Counted from the first letter of the stretch, positions 5,198 through 13,414 are shown. The stretch is 18,743 nucleotides of DNA from F23-B02 sp045599385 (GCA_045599385.1 JAZRVW010000067.1:1-18743), one strand, 5' to 3'. Notes: a model not told the origin generated them from the sequence alone. Translations and numbers: made by a program.

Positions 5198-7771
5198 TCA
5201 GTTATCAAAATCGTCGGGATTGATGCTTTCAATGGGAGCCGTACCCTGAACAGACTGCATCTCCAGCCACTGATCGCGGGTGATGAGGATCTGACGGGGT
5301 TTTGAGCCCTCGAAGGGACCGAGAATGCCCATTTCTTCCATCTGGTCAATAATGCGCGCAGCTCTTGCGTAGCCAAGCTTCAGTCTGCGCTGAAGCATGG
5401 AAACGGAGGCCTGCTTTGTATCAAAGATAACGTCAACCGCCTGTGGCAGAAGGTCATCGTAATCGCCCTTGTCAGAGGCTTCGTCCTTGTCCGCATTCTT
5501 GTTGTTAGCGTTTTTGTCCTCAGCGTTCTTTTCAATCTGAGCCATAACGTCCTGACTGTATTCGGCCTGACCCTGCTCCTTGATAAAGCTGACGATTGCA
5601 TCGCGCTCCTCATCGCTGACGAAGGCACCCTGAACACGCTGGGGCTTGCCGCAGCCGAGAGGCGCATAGAGCATATCGCCCATACCGATAAGCTTTTCGG
5701 CACCCACATTGTCGAGGATAATGCGGCTTTCAAGACCGGAGGAAACCGCAAAAGCAATGCGGCTGGGGATATTTGCCTTCATAAGACCGGTGATTACATC
5801 GGCGGATGGACGCTGGGTTGCGATGACAAGGTGCATACCTGCGGCACGACCCATCTGGGCAACGCGGCAGATGCTTTCCTCAACGTCCTTGGAGGCAACA
5901 AGCATAAGGTCAGCCAGCTCGTCGATTACAACAACAACGTTGGGCATCTTTGGCTGTCCGTTTGCAATCAGATGCTCGTTGTAGGCCTCAAGACCTCTTA
6001 CTCCGATTTCGGAGAACATACGGTAACGCTTGAGCATTTCGGTAACGGCCCACTGGAGTGCGCCTGCAGCCTTCTTAGGATCGGTTACAACGGGGATATA
6101 CAGATGGGGAATGCCGTTATAAACGCCCATTTCGACCATCTTCGGATCAATCATAATAAGCTTGACGTCCTCGGGGTCTGACTTATAGAGAAGGCTTATG
6201 ATAAGCGAGTTCATGCAGACGGACTTACCTGAGCCCGTGGTACCGGCAATAAGCAGATGGGGCAGCTTGGAAATGTTGCCCACAACGGGCTCACCGCCGA
6301 TGTCCTTGCCGATGGCGAAGGTCAGGTCGGATTTTGCCTTGCTGAACTTTGGCGAATCAATTATATCGCGCAGATAAACCGTGCTTATCAGTTTGTTGGG
6401 AACCTCGATGCCGACGGTGGAGATTTTTTCGGGGATAGGTGCAATTCTGACGCTTACAACGCCCAGGGCAAGAGCAATATCGCCCGCAAGATTTGTAAGG
6501 CGGCTGAGCTTAACGCCCTGCTCAAGCTCCACATCGTATCTTGTAACGGTGGGTCCGTGGGTTGTGTCCACAACCCTTGCGTTCACGCCGAAGCTCTTTA
6601 TCGCGCTTTCAAGGCGTTCACGGTTCGTGCGTAGCTCGGAGGCGGAGTCAATTTCTCCGCTGTGGCCCTTCTTCAGCAGGAAGATAGGCGGTTTTTCGTA
6701 TCCGCCGTTCTTTTCGGCAGAATTAATCTCCTCTTCGATGGCGGCGGTCTGTGCCGCCATTTCGTCGCTGCTCATCTTTTTGGGCGGTTCCTTAACCTCT
6801 GCCGCGGCGGTACGTCCGCTGCCCTTAAGATTAACGGGTGCAACTCCTGCAATTTTCTCCGCTTCTTCAACGGAAACGGGTTCAACCTCTTTGACAGGCT
6901 CCGTCTTGTCAACGGGGGCAGGTCTTACGCGGCTTCTGTTGCGGAGAATGCCCTTTTCCTCGGGCTTTTTGGGTGTCTCTTCGGGTTCTTCCTTTTTCTT
7001 GCGCACGGGCTCATCATCGGGCTCATCGTCCATGGGAATGGCAATTCCGTGTCTGACCTTCTTCGGACGGATATCCTCAGTTTCCGCCTCTTTAACCTCA
7101 GCCTGTTTTTTGACCTTCGGCTTGCGTTCGGGTTCGGGCTCCTCCTCATATTCGGGAAGCTCGCGGGAGCTTATCCATTCATAAATCTTCCTTGCGGTGA
7201 TGTTGAGCGCCCCCATGATAAATACCAGCGTCAGCACAAGCAGAATTGCGCCTGCGGCAAAGCCCGTGATGGCGCTTTCAAGTCCGTAGGAAAGCAAACT
7301 GCCGATTACGCCGCCGCAGCGCATTTCAATGCCGTAGCCGTAAAGACTCGGAATAAGGCTGGCGGTTTCGGCAAGGTTGATTTTGGAAAACAGAAGGTCT
7401 GCAAAGCCGGAAACGGTAACGGGCATCAGAAGTGCCGCCGTTGTGCGCCATGCAACCGGTCTTCCTCTGTGGAAGCCCATGATTACGGCAACGAGTATAA
7501 AGGCGGGTCCCACGGCATAGAAGCCATAGCCCAGCAGTCCCTTAATCAGCTTGCTGATTGCGGCAACAAGGAAGCCCTCGTCTCCGGTGAAGTAGCCGAT
7601 TACGACAAGAACCGCAAGAACTCCGAATATCGCCGCCGTTACCTCACGGCGAACGGGTTTTTTCTCGGGTTCCTTAGCCTTCTTGGCAGAGCTGCTTTTG
7701 GCCTTTGAGCTGCTCTTCTTTGAAGTACTCTTGCCTGATGTTGTTTTCTTTTTTGTTTTGGTCTGTGCCAT
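5198..7771 (-). CDS. ftsK: DNA translocase FtsK/SpoIIIE
   Basis: An 857-residue septal DNA pump that moves chromosomal DNA through the division or sporulation septum. After a Lys/Ser-rich N-terminus (1-40), hydrophobic membrane segments fill about 43-195, followed by a charged Glu/Lys/Pro linker (about 200-360). The RecA-like motor has Walker A GTTGSGKS at 510-517 and Walker B VVVVIDEL at 612-619, then ATQRPSADVITG at 651-662. An Asn/Asp/Lys spacer (about 745-770) precedes the DNA-reading gamma winged helix (about 772-835). I placed the start at 7771 (MAQTKTKKK), with AAAGGGG upstream; a longer in-frame reading to 7987 runs into uppP and has no family-like sequence. It lies 29 bases after uppP, probably in one operon. 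FtsK and SpoIIIE cannot be told apart with certainty; proximity to tepA favours the SpoIIIE lineage. Confidence 0.95.
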   Translation of the reverse strand: MAQTKTKKKTTSGKSTSKKSSSKAKSSSAKKAKEPEKKPVRREVTAAIFGVLAVLVVIGYFTGDEGFLVAAISKLIKGLLGYGFYAVGPAFILVAVIMGFHRGRPVAWRTTAALLMPVTVSGFADLLFSKINLAETASLIPSLYGYGIEMRCGGVIGSLLSYGLESAITGFAAGAILLVLTLVFIMGALNITARKIYEWISSRELPEYEEEPEPERKPKVKKQAEVKEAETEDIRPKKVRHGIAIPMDDEPDDEPVRKKKEEPEETPKKPEEKGILRNRSRVRPAPVDKTEPVKEVEPVSVEEAEKIAGVAPVNLKGSGRTAAAEVKEPPKKMSSDEMAAQTAAIEEEINSAEKNGGYEKPPIFLLKKGHSGEIDSASELRTNRERLESAIKSFGVNARVVDTTHGPTVTRYDVELEQGVKLSRLTNLAGDIALALGVVSVRIAPIPEKISTVGIEVPNKLISTVYLRDIIDSPKFSKAKSDLTFAIGKDIGGEPVVGNISKLPHLLIAGTTGSGKSVCMNSLIISLLYKSDPEDVKLIMIDPKMVEMGVYNGIPHLYIPVVTDPKKAAGALQWAVTEMLKRYRMFSEIGVRGLEAYNEHLIANGQPKMPNVVVVIDELADLMLVASKDVEESICRVAQMGRAAGMHLVIATQRPSADVITGLMKANIPSRIAFAVSSGLESRIILDNVGAEKLIGMGDMLYAPLGCGKPQRVQGAFVSDEERDAIVSFIKEQGQAEYSQDVMAQIEKNAEDKNANNKNADKDEASDKGDYDDLLPQAVDVIFDTKQASVSMLQRRLKLGYARAARIIDQMEEMGILGPFEGSKPRQILITRDQWLEMQSVQGTAPIESINPDDFDN

Positions 7772-7800
7772 TATACAAGCCCCTTTAAGCTGATAATTCT

Positions 7801-8637
7801 TTAGAAAATAAGTGTGAGGATTATGGCGAGAGCGCCGACTACCCAGCAATAGTAAGCAAATCCGCCGAAGCCGCCCTTTTTGGCGATAAGCCTGATAATG
7901 CGGATTGCAAACACGCCCGAAATCATGGCAACAACCATGCCCACGAGGTATACGGGAACGAGCGATACGTCGATGCCCGCCTTGCATGCCTTAATAAATT
8001 CAAGTATCGTTGCGCCGAGGATTGCGGGAATGCTCAAGAGCAGGGAGAATTTAACCGCAAACTCTCTGCGATGACCGGTGGCAATGCCTGCGGTGATGGT
8101 AACGCCCGAGCGTGAAATGCCGGGAAGCGTTGCAACGCACTGGCAAAGTCCGATGAAAAGCGCATCTTTGAAAAGGCTGTTCTTCGCGGTTTTCTCACCG
8201 GGCTTCATCTTGTCCGCAACGAACAGAATCATACCCGTGAGTATAAGCGCAACGCCGACGAACATTGTTTTTCCGTTTAGCAGGTCTATGTAGTCGTTAA
8301 TGGGAGCAATGAGAATAAGCGGAAGAGTGGCCACGCAGATAAGCAGGAACAGACGCGCCGAATACATGGGCTTGCGCTTTCCCGAAGCTGTGACAACGGT
8401 GCCGCCGGAAAGCATAGTCCGCACTTCAACGAACATCTTTACAAGCTCCTCCCAATAAACGAAGCAGATTGCAATCAGCGTGCCCATGTGAAGCAGGACA
8501 TCGAAAAACACGTTGTTTTCAAGGCTTGACAAGCCGAAAAGATTTTGCAGAATGGCCAGATGACCTGAGCTGGAAATCGGCAAAAATTCCGCTATGCCCT
8601 GGGTCAGACCAAGAATAATTGCATTACCGATGGACAT
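7801..8637 (-). CDS. uppP: Undecaprenyl-diphosphatase UppP (BacA)
   Basis: A 278-residue polytopic membrane enzyme that dephosphorylates undecaprenyl diphosphate, recycling the lipid carrier for peptidoglycan and wall polymers; overexpression is known to give bacitracin resistance. The two signature segments are present: E17-FLPISSSGH near the N-terminus and LPGISRSGVTITAGIATG in the second half, with about eight hydrophobic helices. I prefer the ATG at 8637, which has AAAGGA eight bases upstream and an N-terminus of family-like length, over the in-frame ATG at 8655, which adds six residues. It heads a likely uppP-ftsK operon and sits between tepA and ftsK. Confidence 0.93.
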   Translation of the reverse strand: MSIGNAIILGLTQGIAEFLPISSSGHLAILQNLFGLSSLENNVFFDVLLHMGTLIAICFVYWEELVKMFVEVRTMLSGGTVVTASGKRKPMYSARLFLLICVATLPLILIAPINDYIDLLNGKTMFVGVALILTGMILFVADKMKPGEKTAKNSLFKDALFIGLCQCVATLPGISRSGVTITAGIATGHRREFAVKFSLLLSIPAILGATILEFIKACKAGIDVSLVPVYLVGMVVAMISGVFAIRIIRLIAKKGGFGGFAYYCWVVGALAIILTLIF

Positions 8638-8684
8638 GAGAACAGTCCTTTCCATGTTGTTATGTAACCTTAATGATTAATATT

Positions 8685-8713
8685 ACCATAAAATATAATA
8701 AAGTACAAGTCAA
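8685..8713 (-). promoter_or_regulatory. Probable promoter of uppP-ftsK
   Basis: On the minus strand, TTGACT (complement of 8708-8713), a 17-base spacer and TATGGT (complement of 8685-8690) in AT-rich DNA, 47 bases before the start codon. The -10 box is imperfect. It lies just downstream of the terminator at 8738-8772, which supports a separate transcript for uppP. Confidence 0.5.
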
Positions 8714-8737
8714 AGAAATAAATTTATTGAGACTGAC

Positions 8738-8772
8738 AAAAAACTCTATCATCGGCATAAAAGACGATAGAG
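8738..8772 (-). terminator. Terminator upstream of uppP
   Basis: CTCTATCATC (8744-8753) pairs with GACGATAGAG (8763-8772) over 10 bp with one G-U pair, followed on the minus strand by T6. It is the third minus-strand terminator after tepA, so it may end a transcript that starts within 8773-8900. Confidence 0.75.
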
Positions 8773-8779
8773 CAGCGGG

Positions 8780-8900
8780 GGGAGCTCGAGGGGTAACAAA
8801 GTGTCGCCGCGGGAGTGAATGATATGCCGAGGGCATATCAAAGCCGCGGCGTGACCGAGCCGCAGCGAGAAAAGGTCCGCCCCTATTTGATCGCCGCCAC
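8780..8900. other. GC-rich structured intergenic region
   Basis: A nested palindrome is present. CGCCGCGG (8805-8812) pairs perfectly with CCGCGGCG (8844-8851) and encloses a second 9-bp hairpin, TGATATGCC (8820-8828) with GGCATATCA (8832-8840), loop GAG. The segment is markedly richer in GC than the surrounding intergenic DNA and lies between two terminators. No credible ORF: the short reading frames lack a ribosome site and family-like sequence. It could be a small RNA or a dispersed repeat. The whole gap 8638-9033 holds only this, three terminators and the uppP promoter. Confidence 0.45.
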
Positions 8901-8901
8901 A

Positions 8902-8929
8902 AAAAAAGCCTTGATTTCAAGGCTTTTTT
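8902..8929. terminator. Bidirectional terminator
   Basis: AAAAAAGCCTTGA (8902-8914) is perfectly complementary to TCAAGGCTTTTTT (8917-8929), with a two-base spacer. It works in either direction: for read-through from tepA on the minus strand, or for a plus-strand transcript of the structured region. Confidence 0.85.
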
Positions 8930-8981
8930 CTACAAACTGCCTGAGCTTGCCCCTGCAGTTTTGGCAGCTTTTCAGCGCTGC

Positions 8982-9005
8982 AAAAAATGTCCGAAGGACT
9001 TTTTT
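8982..9005 (-). terminator. First terminator after tepA
   Basis: On the minus strand this reads A6-GTCC-TTC-GGAC-A-T6, a short stem with flanking A and T runs, 29 bases beyond the tepA stop. A second small hairpin (AGACTGC/GCAGTCT, 9015-9031) overlaps the space between the two. Confidence 0.65.
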
Positions 9006-9033
9006 GACACGCTGAGACTGCAATGCAGTCTTT

Positions 9034-9648
9034 TTATTCTCCGTGCAGGCAGGCAAGCGCGTCTGACAGAGTGCCGATGCTGTCAATAAGTCCGTATTCC
9101 ACGGCCTCTTCCCCGTAGATAATGCTGCCCACATCGTTTGCAAGCTCGTCAGTCTGCGTCATAAGCGCTCTGTATTTTTCCTCGGAAATACCCGAATGGC
9201 TTGTAACAAAGGACACGATTCTGTCCTGAATACGAGCAAGGTAGTTGTATGTCTGCGGTGCGCCGATTATAACTCCGTTAAGGCGCACGGGGTGTATCGT
9301 CATGGCCGCGCTCGGTGCGATAAAGCTCTTTTTAGCAGCAACCGCAAGGGGTACGCCAATGGAGTGTCCGCCGCCGAGCACAAGCGATACGGTGGGCTTT
9401 GACATTCCCGCAATAAGCTCCGCAAGACCGAGCCCCGCCTCCACATCGCCGCCTGCGGTGTTGAGCAAAATCAGCAGTCCCGTAATCTCGGGACTCTCCT
9501 CCACCGCCGCAAGCAGAGGCATAACGTGCTCGTATTTGGTGGTTTTAACGTCATCGGGCAAAAGCTGATGACCTTCAATCTGTCCCACAATCGTGAGGCA
9601 TTGAATATTCCCCTCTTTTGCGCCGCCCAGTTCCTTGATTTCTTCCAA
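9034..9648 (-). CDS. tepA: TepA-type ClpP-like serine protease
   Basis: A 204-residue ClpP/crotonase-fold protein of the translocation-enhancing TepA family; in Bacillus, TepA is a ClpP-like protease linked to protein export and spore outgrowth. Motifs: CLTIVGQIEGH (17-27), LLNTAGGDVEAG (61-72), the nucleophile segment GGGHSIGVP with S96, and MTIHP with H119. The start is a TTG (9646-9648): the codon three positions upstream is an in-frame TGA, no ATG precedes it, and AGGTGA lies six bases before it. That ribosome site is part of the 3' arm of the hairpin at 9651-9692, and the TTG begins inside its U-run, so expression may depend on antitermination or unfolding. Proximity to ftsK/spoIIIE is known from Bacillus. 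Confidence 0.9.
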   Translation of the reverse strand: MEEIKELGGAKEGNIQCLTIVGQIEGHQLLPDDVKTTKYEHVMPLLAAVEESPEITGLLILLNTAGGDVEAGLGLAELIAGMSKPTVSLVLGGGHSIGVPLAVAAKKSFIAPSAAMTIHPVRLNGVIIGAPQTYNYLARIQDRIVSFVTSHSGISEEKYRALMTQTDELANDVGSIIYGEEAVEYGLIDSIGTLSDALACLHGE

Positions 9649-9692
9649 AAAAAATCACCTCATACCTATTGTGTCAGGTGTGAGGTGATTTT
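9649..9692 (-). promoter_or_regulatory. Terminator overlapping the tepA ribosome site
   Basis: The 17-base arms 9651-9667 and 9676-9692 pair with one G-U pair around an 8-base loop. On the minus strand the 3' arm is followed by T8, the layout of an intrinsic terminator for the aminopeptidase gene ending at 9699. The same 3' arm contains GAGGTGA, the only plausible ribosome site of tepA, and the U-run runs into its TTG start. No separate tepA promoter is visible in between. Confidence 0.75.
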
Positions 9693-9698
9693 AGTCAG

Positions 9699-11087
9699 TC
9701 AGTATTTTTCGTTGTATGCCGCGAGAACGCCCTTATAGGTCATGTAGCAGTCAAACTTGGAAACGACCTCGAAGGGAGCGTGCATGCTGAGCACGGGAAC
9801 ACCTGCGTCGATGGTGTCAATATTGCGGTTTGCCATGAACTGCGCGATTGTACCGCCGCCGCCCTGGTCAACCTTTCCCAGCTCGCACATCTGCCACACA
9901 ACATTGTTGTCGGCAAAAATTCTGCGGAGGTGCGCCACGACCTCGGCGGAGGCATCGCTGGTGCCCGACTTGCCGCGTGAACCGGTGAACTTGCAGATTC
10001 CCATGCCGTAATTGAGCTTTGCCTCGTTGCGTTTTTCGGAAACGTCGGGGAAATTGGGGTCAAATGCGTTGCAGACATCGGCAGAGATGCAGAAGCTGTT
10101 TTCAAAGCATCTTCTTAACGATGCGCCCATATCCTCGCACATATCCTCCATGAAGCATTCAAAGGCACGGCTCTGCATACCGCTAACGCCCATGGAGCCG
10201 ATTTCCTCCTTGTCCGCAAGAATGCAGACGCAGGTTTTGTCGGGAATGCCCTCAATATCAAGCATTGCCTTCAGCTCCGCAAAAGCGCAGACACGGTCAT
10301 CGTGACCGTAACCGCCGATAAGACTGCGGTCAAGTCCGATTTCCCTGACTTCAAAGGCGGGAACCGCCGTAAGCTCTGCGGAAAGGAAGTCCTCCTCGGT
10401 AATGCCGTAGCGGTCATTGAGAATGCTCAGCACCGCAAGCTTCACTCTGTCCTTTTCCTCGTCGGCATAAGGTACACTGCCTATGAGAATGTTGAGTCCC
10501 TCGCCCTTTATGCCCTCGTTCATGGGCTTTGACACCTGGTCCTTTGCCAGATGGGGCAAAAGGTCTGTTATGACAAACTGGGGGTCGCCCTGCTCACGTC
10601 CAATGGAAACATCAATTACCTCGCCGTCCCTGAGCGCAACGGCACCGTGAAGCTCAAGAGGAATGGTCACCCACTGGTATTTCTTTATGCCGCCGTAGTA
10701 GTGAGTCTTGAAGAAGGCCAGCTCATCGGATTCATAAAGGGGCTTCTGCTTGAGGTCAATTCGCGGAGCGTCAACATGGGCGCCTGCAATAACAGCGCCC
10801 TCGCAAAGACATTTTTCTCCGATGACGGCAAGCATAAGCGCCTTGCCGCGATTGTTGCGGAAGATTTTCATGCCGGGCTTAAGCTCCGTGCCGGGCTTGT
10901 ACTCGGCAAAGCCGTAATCCTCTGCCATGGAAATTGCAAGCTTCACCGCCTCACGCTCGGTGCGTGCGCTGTTAAGGAACTCCATGTATTCCGCGCTGTA
11001 GTTTTCAAGCGCAACACGCTCATTGGTGTCGATAAGGTCATAGCCGTTTTTCTGTTCGTAAAAAAGCTTTTCTTTTATTTCTTCCAT
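9699..11087 (-). CDS. apeA: M18 family zinc aminopeptidase
   Basis: A 462-residue cytosolic metallo-aminopeptidase of the M18 (aspartyl aminopeptidase-like) family, removing N-terminal residues from peptides. Expected metal-site motifs are present in order: GAHVDAPR (H104), GGYGHDDRV (D263), ADKEEIGSMG (E294/E295), ISADVCNAFDP (D337), and SMHAPFE (H436). The length matches the family and no disruption is visible. Its ATG is one base after the stop of the Sua5-CoaE gene, with a weak ribosome site, so coupling is likely. It is third in the prfA operon and ends at a strong hairpin that overlaps the tepA start. The symbol follows clostridial usage and is less certain than the family. Confidence 0.9.
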   Translation of the reverse strand: MEEIKEKLFYEQKNGYDLIDTNERVALENYSAEYMEFLNSARTEREAVKLAISMAEDYGFAEYKPGTELKPGMKIFRNNRGKALMLAVIGEKCLCEGAVIAGAHVDAPRIDLKQKPLYESDELAFFKTHYYGGIKKYQWVTIPLELHGAVALRDGEVIDVSIGREQGDPQFVITDLLPHLAKDQVSKPMNEGIKGEGLNILIGSVPYADEEKDRVKLAVLSILNDRYGITEEDFLSAELTAVPAFEVREIGLDRSLIGGYGHDDRVCAFAELKAMLDIEGIPDKTCVCILADKEEIGSMGVSGMQSRAFECFMEDMCEDMGASLRRCFENSFCISADVCNAFDPNFPDVSEKRNEAKLNYGMGICKFTGSRGKSGTSDASAEVVAHLRRIFADNNVVWQMCELGKVDQGGGGTIAQFMANRNIDTIDAGVPVLSMHAPFEVVSKFDCYMTYKGVLAAYNEKY

Positions 11088-11088
11088 G

Positions 11089-12291
11089 TCAAAGCACTTC
11101 CTTAATTATTTTTTCAAAGGCTTCCGAAAACTCAATTTCATTGCCGTTGTTTGCAACTGTATAGCCGCAGTTTTCTATGTAAAACGCATCGGACTTCTGT
11201 GCGTCAACGCGCTTTTCGGCGTATTCGCGGCTTATTCCGTCACGGAGCATTATGCGCTCAATGCGCTTTTCGCGGCTTGCCGTAATGCCGATAACAGCGT
11301 CGCAGCTTTCAGCGATGCCGCTTTCAATGAGCGCGATTGCGTCAATGGCAACGGTTTCCCCGCCCTGCATCGCAAAGTCCTCTGTCATGCGCCGTACTCT
11401 GCGCATTATATGTGCGTGGGTTATTCCGTTTAGTTTACATAACTTTTCTTCATCTGCAAAAACGATGTTTCCGAGCGCCTTGCGTTCAAATTTTCCGTCA
11501 ATGAAGGCTTCGGGAAATTCGCTTTCAATGTCGGCAAGCATTTCGCCATCGCTTTCAAGCATTTCGTGGTAAACCGCATCGCAGTCTATTATCATGGCTC
11601 CGCGCTTTTCAAGCTCAAGCAGCGCCGTTGTCTTGCCGCAGCCCGTGCCGCCCGTAATACCGATTATGCGCAGATTTTCCGCAAGAGCCCTGCGTATTTC
11701 CGCCTCTGGCAGCGCACCCTGACGGAGAATTTTATATGGCGTTTTGCTCATGTCGATGATGGTGGATTCCCGTCCGAGACCGCATTCTCCGCCGTCAATT
11801 ATGCCCTCGATTTTTCCGTCAAAATAGGCTTTAACGGTTTCCGCGTTTTTGGGACTGGGCTCACCCGAGGGGTTTGCCGAGGGTGCCGCAAATGGCAGTC
11901 CGGAAAGTCTGAGCAGCTTAAGCGTCATCTCATGGTCGGGACAGCGCAGGGATACGGTATCCCCTCCCGCTCTGACGATTTCAGGCACGTTATTTTTTGA
12001 TTTGAGGATAACAGACAAGGGCCCGGGCCAGAATTTTTCCGCAAGGGCTTTCGCCTGCTGCGGAACTTCCTCACAGTAAAGCTCCATGGCGCTCTCATCG
12101 GGAACCATAAGCGCAAGTGGTTTTACGGCAGGTCTGCCCTTGACCTCATAAATTTTTTCAACCGCTTCCGCGTCAAGTCCGTTTCCCGCAAGGCCGTAGA
12201 CGGTTTCGGTGGGGACAGCCACAAGTCCTCCGCGTTTGATAATTTCTGCGGCTTCCTCAAGATTTTCGGTAAATATCTTTGTTTCCATCAT
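11089..12291 (-). CDS. Sua5/YrdC threonylcarbamoyl-AMP synthase fused to dephospho-CoA kinase
   Basis: A 400-residue fusion. Residues 1 to about 205 are a YrdC/Sua5 domain (PTETVYGL at 27-34, KGRP at 51-54, PSANPSGEPS at 137-146), which makes threonylcarbamoyl-AMP for the t6A37 modification of ANN-decoding tRNAs; the extra C-terminal Sua5 domain of long forms is absent. Residues about 207-400 are a CoaE domain, the last enzyme of CoA synthesis, with P-loop GGTGCGKTT at 214-222, DCDAVYHEML at 236-245 and RVDAQ at 361-365. Both active-site sets look intact and the frame is continuous, with no internal ribosome site that I can see. The ATG overlaps the prfA stop (ATGATG), an overlap that indicates coupling. 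I know of no need for the two activities to be joined; the fusion is the notable point. Confidence 0.88.
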   Translation of the reverse strand: MMETKIFTENLEEAAEIIKRGGLVAVPTETVYGLAGNGLDAEAVEKIYEVKGRPAVKPLALMVPDESAMELYCEEVPQQAKALAEKFWPGPLSVILKSKNNVPEIVRAGGDTVSLRCPDHEMTLKLLRLSGLPFAAPSANPSGEPSPKNAETVKAYFDGKIEGIIDGGECGLGRESTIIDMSKTPYKILRQGALPEAEIRRALAENLRIIGITGGTGCGKTTALLELEKRGAMIIDCDAVYHEMLESDGEMLADIESEFPEAFIDGKFERKALGNIVFADEEKLCKLNGITHAHIMRRVRRMTEDFAMQGGETVAIDAIALIESGIAESCDAVIGITASREKRIERIMLRDGISREYAEKRVDAQKSDAFYIENCGYTVANNGNEIEFSEAFEKIIKEVL

Positions 12292-13358
12292 GCTTCTGCC
12301 TGATTTCTTAGTTTTTCAGCCTGGGCCGCTGTAACAAGTGCGTCAATCAGCGGGTCAAGGTCGCCGTTTATGATATTGGTTATATTAAAGCTTCGGACAT
12401 CGCCCGACAGTCTGTGGTCTGTAACGCGGCTCTGCGGGAAGTTATAGGTGCGAACACGGTCGGATCTGTCGCCCGAGCCCACCTGACTTTTGCGTTCCGC
12501 GGCAATTGCGGCATTTTTCTTTTCCTGCTCCGCGTTATAAAGGCGTGAGCGGAGAATACTCATGGCGCGGTCTTTGTTTTTATACTGGCTTCGCTCGTCC
12601 TGACATTCAACCACCGTTCCCGTGGGGATATGTGTAATGCGGATTGCGCTGGAGGTCTTGTTGACGTGCTGTCCGCCTGCGCCGCTGGAACGGTAGGTGT
12701 CGATTTTAAGGTCGTTGGGGTTGAGTTCAAATTCCACCTCTTCCGCCTCGGGAAGAACGGCAACAGTTGCGGCGCTTGTGTGGATTCGTCCGCCGCTTTC
12801 CGTTTCGGGAACACGCTGGACGCGGTGGCCGCCCGCTTCGAATTTAAGCCTTGAATATGCTCCCGCTCCCTCAACTACAAAGGAGATTTCCTTAATTCCG
12901 CCAAGCTCCGTCTCATTTACATTGACAACATCAATCTTCCAGCCCTTGCGCTCGGCATACATGGAGTACATACGGAAAAGGTCATAGGCAAACAGCGAGC
13001 TTTCCTCGCCGCCCACACCGCCGCGTATTTCCATGATGATATTCTTTTCATCATTGGGGTCCTTAGGCAGAAGCAGGATTTTAATTTTTTCCTCAAGCTC
13101 CGCTTTGTTCCGCTTTGCCTCGGAATACTCCTCCTGCGCAAGCTCCCTGAACTCAGGGTCAGCCATAAGCTCCTCCGCGCCGTTCATGGTTTCACAGCAC
13201 CTTGCGTACTCACGGTAAACGGCAACAATGGGCTCAAGCTCCTTCATCTCCTTAACGCACTTTGTGTATGCGGCGGGGTCTGCGTAAATCTCCCCGTTTT
13301 CCATACGCGTCTGGAGCTCCGTATATCTGTTATCAAGCTGTCTGAGTTTTTCCAGCAT
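12288..13358 (-). CDS. prfA: Peptide chain release factor 1
   Basis: A 356-residue class I release factor that reads UAA and UAG and triggers hydrolysis of peptidyl-tRNA. The GGQ catalytic motif is at 228-230 (RSSGAGGQHVNKTSSAIRI region). The anticodon-like tripeptide is PET at 184-186 in the RVPETESGGRIHTSAATVA context, the PxT form of RF1 rather than the SPF of RF2. The length is standard and no programmed frameshift is present, again as expected for RF1. GGGAG lies seven bases before the ATG. It is first in an operon with the Sua5-CoaE fusion and apeA; sua5 near prfA is a frequent Firmicute arrangement. prmC, the usual RF1 methylase partner, is not in this window. Confidence 0.96.
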   Translation of the reverse strand: MLEKLRQLDNRYTELQTRMENGEIYADPAAYTKCVKEMKELEPIVAVYREYARCCETMNGAEELMADPEFRELAQEEYSEAKRNKAELEEKIKILLLPKDPNDEKNIIMEIRGGVGGEESSLFAYDLFRMYSMYAERKGWKIDVVNVNETELGGIKEISFVVEGAGAYSRLKFEAGGHRVQRVPETESGGRIHTSAATVAVLPEAEEVEFELNPNDLKIDTYRSSGAGGQHVNKTSSAIRITHIPTGTVVECQDERSQYKNKDRAMSILRSRLYNAEQEKKNAAIAAERKSQVGSGDRSDRVRTYNFPQSRVTDHRLSGDVRSFNITNIINGDLDPLIDALVTAAQAEKLRNQAEA

Positions 13359-13381
13359 GTGATTTCTCCCTTTGTTTTATC

Positions 13382-13409
13382 AGTATATTTTATCACATAC
13401 CTAAGTCAA
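13382..13409 (-). promoter_or_regulatory. Promoter of the prfA operon
   Basis: On the minus strand, TTGACT (complement of 13404-13409), a 16-base spacer and TATACT (complement of 13382-13387), 23 bases before the prfA ATG. Each hexamer matches consensus at five of six positions. Confidence 0.6.
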
Positions 13410-13414
13410 TGTAA

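Noticed and set aside
6381..7708. Long plus-strand ORFs (267 and 348 codons) opposite ftsK
   Set aside because: They are antisense shadows of the charged linker and membrane region of ftsK; their composition is Ser/Arg-rich or Phe/Gly/Asn-rich, without motifs or ribosome sites.
7772..7987. N-terminal extension of FtsK by 72 codons
   Set aside because: It overlaps the end of uppP in another frame, lacks a ribosome site and is unlike FtsK; the ATG at 7771 has one.
8660..8920. An 86-codon minus-strand ORF in the tepA-uppP gap
   Set aside because: It is Arg-rich, crosses two terminators and the GC-rich palindrome, and has no ribosome site; the region is better read as structured non-coding DNA.
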